A program made the translations under genes and the position numbers. DNA of 7,683 nucleotides from NCBI GenBank assembly GCA_027858455.1, contig JAQICQ010000098.1:1-7683 (forward strand), in the 5' to 3' direction. Positions 6,167-7,683 of this stretch are shown here, in pieces. The DNA is from Elusimicrobiota bacterium (GTDB taxonomy: Bacteria; CG03; SLGR01; JAGXOG01). Below the pieces are notes generated by a model that saw only the letters and a program-made list of their open reading frames with translations, was not told the origin of the DNA and searched no databases. Numbering within the stretch: the first letter of the stretch is position 1; every line of letters starts with the position of its first letter.

Positions 6167-7683
6167 AAAAAGCAGGAATAGTCTTTATATTTGCGGGGCT
6201 CTTTATGCTAACGCCGGTAATAGTGGAAAATTTTTCTGCCGGCAAAACTAACAATAAGGTTATTCTTATTAGGAAAAACATAAGAAAAGATACCGGACAA
6301 GGTTCCATGGAAGGATTTTCCGGTGTTGATAAAATTACAGCTAATGTAATTGAAGAATTAACCCTTTCCGAATGGTTACGCAAATCGTATGCCGGGTTAT
6401 GGGGTCCGGGAATGAGCCAGCCGTTTAATGATTTTAACAGCAGAACCGATATCGTACTTGTATTTAAGGATAAAGCTTTATATGAACAGGCCGGGGAAGT
6501 ATTTAGCTTAAAGATTCCACAGAATACGGAGTTCAGCCGCGCGGCCGGCAGTTTTTATATTAAATTAAGGGGGGTTTCAATTGAAAATTTAAAAAATATG
6601 GGGATGGGACTGATTACCCCCCCGAAGTTTAGAAAACAATCCGGAGCGCTCTATATAAGGCCGGTAAACGACCGGTGGGTAAATAAAGAATTTATACAAA
6701 AAACATTTACGGATTTTAAATATGAGGGCGTAATATTTAAAGGCAGGCAGATAACCGGCTATCCGCGGTATTTAGATTATTTAAAGGAACTATTGGAGAA
6801 AAAAGATCCGTTAATATTTACAATTGAATTTGCCCCCCAGAAAGGGCTTAAAGAAATTTCACCGGGGCTTAGGTTTGCCCGTTTGCACAGCATACCTCAA
6901 GATTTACCGCCGGAAGATTTACAGCCCAGGATTCTCAGGGCCGTTAAAGAGCGTAATATCCGGGCTGTGTATCTGAAATCAGAGGAACATATTTCAGAAA
7001 CCGGAAACTTAAATAAATTTTTAACCGGCAGGGGATACAAAATAGGCGCGCCCCTCGGTTTTAGGATAGAACATTGGATAGAAAAGCGGATAGAAAATCA
7101 GGCAGGAGAAAAGGCGGATATTCTTCCTGTTGTCGGCGCGCTGATAAGTTTTGCGGGACTGCTTATTGTTTTGGGCGCGCGGAGAAACATTTTAATAATA
7201 TTTCTTATATCTTTCACAGCGGTGTTTTTTGCGGCATCTTCGTATGCGGTATGGCTTATTGCTGCAGGCGCTGCGATACTCTTCCCGTATGCCGCCGCCG
7301 GCTATACTTTAAAAAAGGAAAGCAGTTTTTTGAATTCCCTTTTTATATTTATTTTCTGTTCTGCCACAGCGGGGCTAATAATAAATTCTCTTTACTCTGC
7401 CGGTTCGTATTATGTTAAATTAAACCAGGTAAGAGGCATAAAGTTTATGCTTATAGGCCCGGTTGCGGCGACAGCAGTTTTATTATTTAAGGTGACTCGC
7501 GTAAAGAAGTATATAAACGGATATCTTTCAAGAAAAGAGTTTATCTTAACTTTTATTTTTTTATTTATCGCGGCGCTATATTTAATAAGAAGTTCAAATA
7601 ATTTCCCGGACCTTGTGGGGAATACAGAGATAAAAATACGGCTTTTTTTGGAAAAGATATTTATATGGCGCCCCCTTTTTAAG
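6163..7683 (+). CDS. DUF5693 family membrane protein (3' end beyond window)
   Basis: The frame from ATG 6163 is open for 507 codons to the right edge, so the gene is incomplete. An N-terminal hydrophobic segment (residues 5-21) is followed by a soluble extracytoplasmic domain to about 318 and then by about six membrane helices (roughly 320-338, 341-360, 362-380, 390-410, 427-445, 460-476). Recognisable DUF5693 hallmarks are E-x-L-T-x-S-E-W-L (64-72), EGVIFKGRQITGYP (188-201), IEFAPQKGLKE (221-231), R-L-H-S-I (240-244), RAVKERNIRAVYL (259-271), and near the edge E-I-K-I-R-L-F-L-E-K followed by W-R-P (502-504). The full protein should continue with the family's short conserved stretch after the R-P motif. 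Function is unknown; in other bacteria I recall such genes beside csaB, the polysaccharide pyruvyl transferase. The start overlaps the upstream stop as ATGA with no good Shine-Dalgarno, which implies coupled translation in a surface-glycan operon. Confidence 0.82.
   Translation, partial: MKKAGIVFIFAGLFMLTPVIVENFSAGKTNNKVILIRKNIRKDTGQGSMEGFSGVDKITANVIEELTLSEWLRKSYAGLWGPGMSQPFNDFNSRTDIVLVFKDKALYEQAGEVFSLKIPQNTEFSRAAGSFYIKLRGVSIENLKNMGMGLITPPKFRKQSGALYIRPVNDRWVNKEFIQKTFTDFKYEGVIFKGRQITGYPRYLDYLKELLEKKDPLIFTIEFAPQKGLKEISPGLRFARLHSIPQDLPPEDLQPRILRAVKERNIRAVYLKSEEHISETGNLNKFLTGRGYKIGAPLGFRIEHWIEKRIENQAGEKADILPVVGALISFAGLLIVLGARRNILIIFLISFTAVFFAASSYAVWLIAAGAAILFPYAAAGYTLKKESSFLNSLFIFIFCSATAGLIINSLYSAGSYYVKLNQVRGIKFMLIGPVAATAVLLFKVTRVKKYINGYLSRKEFILTFIFLFIAALYLIRSSNNFPDLVGNTEIKIRLFLEKIFIWRPLFK

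Noticed and set aside
7074..7418. Plus-strand 114-codon frame inside the DUF5693 gene
   Set aside because: It is an out-of-frame shadow with Cys/Arg-rich, low-information sequence, while the DUF5693 frame is open throughout and carries conserved motifs.
1..7683. CRISPR array, insertion sequence or integrase next to the tRNA
   Set aside because: No spaced direct repeats, terminal inverted repeats, transposase/integrase motifs, or second copy of the tRNA 3' end were seen.

Overview
The window suggests a Gram-negative-type (diderm) bacterium with an AT-leaning genome. It carries a predicted outer-membrane beta-barrel of the PorV/PorQ (UPF0164) type next to several O-antigen ligase/polymerase-like membrane proteins. 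The combination of PorV-like protein, O-antigen ligase fused to TPR repeats, and DUF5693 is reminiscent of poorly cultured phyla such as Elusimicrobiota, Omnitrophota or the WOR-1/Firestonebacteria-type lineages. That placement is an impression from gene content only and has low confidence.

Layout. Positions 1-390 hold, on the minus strand, the N-terminal 130 codons of a polytopic membrane protein that runs off the left edge; it looks like another O-antigen ligase/polymerase family member. Positions 391-534 are a divergent intergenic region with a near-consensus sigma70-type promoter facing right (457-485). A tRNA-Thr(CGU) gene with encoded CCA lies at 535-609. From 653 to the right edge, four plus-strand genes are packed with almost no gaps: a secreted PorV-like outer-membrane protein (653-1651, apparently with an ATT start), a first O-antigen ligase-TPR fusion (1653-3884), a second, paralogous O-antigen ligase-TPR fusion (3881-6166, TTG start overlapping the previous stop), and a DUF5693 membrane protein (6163 to beyond 7683, ATGA overlap). 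I see no terminator between the tRNA and the right edge, so the tRNA and the four genes may share one transcript.

How they may work together. O-antigen ligase/polymerase proteins join lipid-carried glycans to lipid A, to protein, or to a growing chain on the outer face of the inner membrane. DUF5693 proteins are known to me mainly as neighbours of the polysaccharide pyruvyl transferase gene csaB. PorV-like barrels act in the outer membrane; the best known member works in type IX secretion, where cargo is attached to LPS. The reasonable inference is a cell-surface glycan assembly or attachment cassette, with the exact acceptor unknown.

The observations most worth a second look are the absence of any ATG/GTG/TTG able to start the PorV-like protein with its signal peptide (ATT at 653 behind a strong Shine-Dalgarno is the best candidate), the tandem ligase-TPR paralogs with a third family member divergent to them, and the tRNA-led operon.
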